From a virus: DNA of 22,279 bases. The stretch covers positions 1-22,279 of IMG/VR virus record IMGVR_UViG_3300035698_016142; one strand, 5' to 3'. A program made the position numbers and the translations under genes. The notes under the pieces are model-generated. The model saw only the letters and a program-made list of their open reading frames with translations, was not told the DNA's origin and ran no database searches. This document shows positions 21,121 through 22,279 of the stretch, one piece after another (position 1 is the first letter of the stretch; each line of letters begins with the position of its first letter).

Positions 21121-22279
21121 AAGGGTTTTTCAAAACATCGTCCAGCAAGGCCCCCTTTCCAACCATTCCCCGGTGTGGTTCCTGTGGTCTCCGGAGGAAA
21201 TGCAAGACTCCAAAGATGACAGTAGTGGGGAGGGGCAGGAAGTCCATTCTTGTGGTGGGTACACACCCCACTAAGGAAGCGGATTCCCGTGGTGGTCCTT
21301 TTACCGGGAGTCATGGGGAAAGGGTCCGGGACGACTTCAAAGCAGCCGGGCTTGATCTGGAGAAGGATTGCTGGAAAACCTATGCTGTAAACTGCTGTGT
21401 TCGGAGTGGTGAGATTCCAAAACAGTCTGTGGCCTCCTGTCGTCCTCTACTACTGAAAGCAATTGCCGAATATAAACCAAAGGTGATTGTGCTTATGGGA
21501 TCAGAGGCTATTGAAAGTGTCTTTGGATATATTCGAAGTGAAGAAAAGTCTATTCAGAAATGGGCAGGATGGACCATACCATACCATGATTGGAATGCAT
21601 GGATCTGTCCCATCAAAGACGTTGCCCATGTAGAAGAGGAGGACAGTAAAGCCATTGATCTGGAATGGGGGAGGCATATCCGAGCTATTGCAGGGAAAGT
21701 AGGCGAGGCACTGCCCCCTATTCCCAAAGCAAATATTGAAATTGAATTTAATAATGACCGGGCTGTGGGGATCTTGACCGAATTCTATGAAAACCCCGCC
21801 CCAATTGCCTTCGACTATGAAACTAACATGTTGAAACCAGACTCCCCAGAGGCAGCAATAGTTACATGTTCAGTATGTTGGGCTGGTAGGAGGACAATCG
21901 CTTTCAACTGGACTGAAGAAACTAAATGGGCAATGTGGAAATTACTTCTCTCGCATGACCACCCAAAGATAGCAAGTAATATGAAGTTTGAAGAGAGGTG
22001 GACCCGGGCCATCATGGACATTTCAGTTCAAGAATGGCAATGGGATACCATGCTTGCTGCCCATGTTTTGGACAATCGCAGTGGAATAACATCCGTTAAA
22101 TTTCAGGCATTCGTCCTGCTAGGACAGGAATCCTATGACGATGAAATAAGTTCTTACTTAAAATCAGATAATAGCAACACCCCGAACCGAATATATGAGT
22201 GTGACCGGGAGAAGCTACTGGAGTATAATGGCCTTGACTCTTTTTTAGAATACCGGGTTTCACAGATACAGATGAAGGC
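21117..22279 (+). CDS. UDG-DNA polymerase A fusion (partial, C-terminus cut)
   Basis: The frame stays open from the GTG at 21117 (overlapping the clamp stop, AAGTGA) to the window end, 387 codons. Residues about 18-125 resemble a family 4 uracil-DNA glycosylase: C20-x2-C23 at the start of an iron-sulfur-like site, GTHPTKEAD (48-56) and GPFTGSHGE (60-68), later cysteines C93/C94 and C108 in the usual NCC and SCRP positions, and PKVIVLMGSEA. Residues about 225-387 are a 3'-5' exonuclease: exo I FDYET (D233, E235), exo II SNMKFEERW, exo III YNGLDSF (Y370, D374). The polymerase domain should lie beyond the edge. The second residue of the glycosylase motif GExPG, acidic in active enzymes, is threonine here. 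Confidence 0.88.
   Translation, partial: MKGFFKTSSSKAPFPTIPRCGSCGLRRKCKTPKMTVVGRGRKSILVVGTHPTKEADSRGGPFTGSHGERVRDDFKAAGLDLEKDCWKTYAVNCCVRSGEIPKQSVASCRPLLLKAIAEYKPKVIVLMGSEAIESVFGYIRSEEKSIQKWAGWTIPYHDWNAWICPIKDVAHVEEEDSKAIDLEWGRHIRAIAGKVGEALPPIPKANIEIEFNNDRAVGILTEFYENPAPIAFDYETNMLKPDSPEAAIVTCSVCWAGRRTIAFNWTEETKWAMWKLLLSHDHPKIASNMKFEERWTRAIMDISVQEWQWDTMLAAHVLDNRSGITSVKFQAFVLLGQESYDDEISSYLKSDNSNTPNRIYECDREKLLEYNGLDSFLEYRVSQIQMK

Noticed and set aside
1-22279. tRNA genes, CRISPR arrays, insertion sequences, attachment sites, diversity-generating elements
   Set aside because: I saw no cloverleaf-like sequence, regularly spaced repeats with unique spacers (the origin array has none), transposase, integrase or reverse transcriptase in this window.

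Overview
The window is part of the genome of a tailed double-stranded DNA bacteriophage (Caudoviricetes) or a prophage. Terminase, portal and minor head genes sit beside a full replication set, coding density is very high, ATGA-type start/stop overlaps are frequent, and no bacterial housekeeping genes are present. The host cannot be named from this sequence. It reads strong AGGAG-type Shine-Dalgarno sites and sigma70-like TTGACA-N17-TATAGT promoters, which argues against Bacteroidetes. The standard genetic code is used, and base composition is near half GC.

Layout: the window has two divergent blocks meeting at a bidirectional control region (10664-10917). The minus-strand block runs right to left. 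It starts with a probable DNA-modification cassette: a ParB/Srx-fold protein, a small aromatic-rich protein, a glycosyltransferase-methyltransferase fusion, a second methyltransferase-like protein, a PAPS-reductase-like protein (IbrA/DndC type) and an IbrB-type ParB protein. Then come small membrane and zinc-site proteins, then the packaging and head genes (small terminase, large terminase, DUF1073-type portal, Mu F-like head protein). Near the left edge are an interrupted membrane ORF, a terminator-like hairpin, conflicting frames and a head-region gene cut by the boundary.

The plus-strand block has two promoter units that share the same leader. The first drives two unknown proteins and a DUF932-like protein and ends in tandem hairpins. 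The second opens a long run: unknown early proteins, a DUF6573-like protein, a sigma-like factor, an SNF2-type helicase, a primase, an initiator-like winged-helix protein with an iteron array inside its own gene, a DnaB-like helicase, small proteins, a sliding clamp, and a uracil-DNA-glycosylase/PolA-type polymerase fusion that runs off the right edge.

How it fits together: host RNA polymerase probably transcribes both arms from the central region. The right arm replicates DNA, starting at an origin predicted inside the initiator gene. The left arm modifies DNA and then packages it. The most interesting items are the modification cassette, the iteron array conserved across two reading frames, twin 12-bp palindromes also in two frames, an interleaved RNA-structure candidate at 5635-5689, and strong CCSGG enrichment with near absence of CCWGG.
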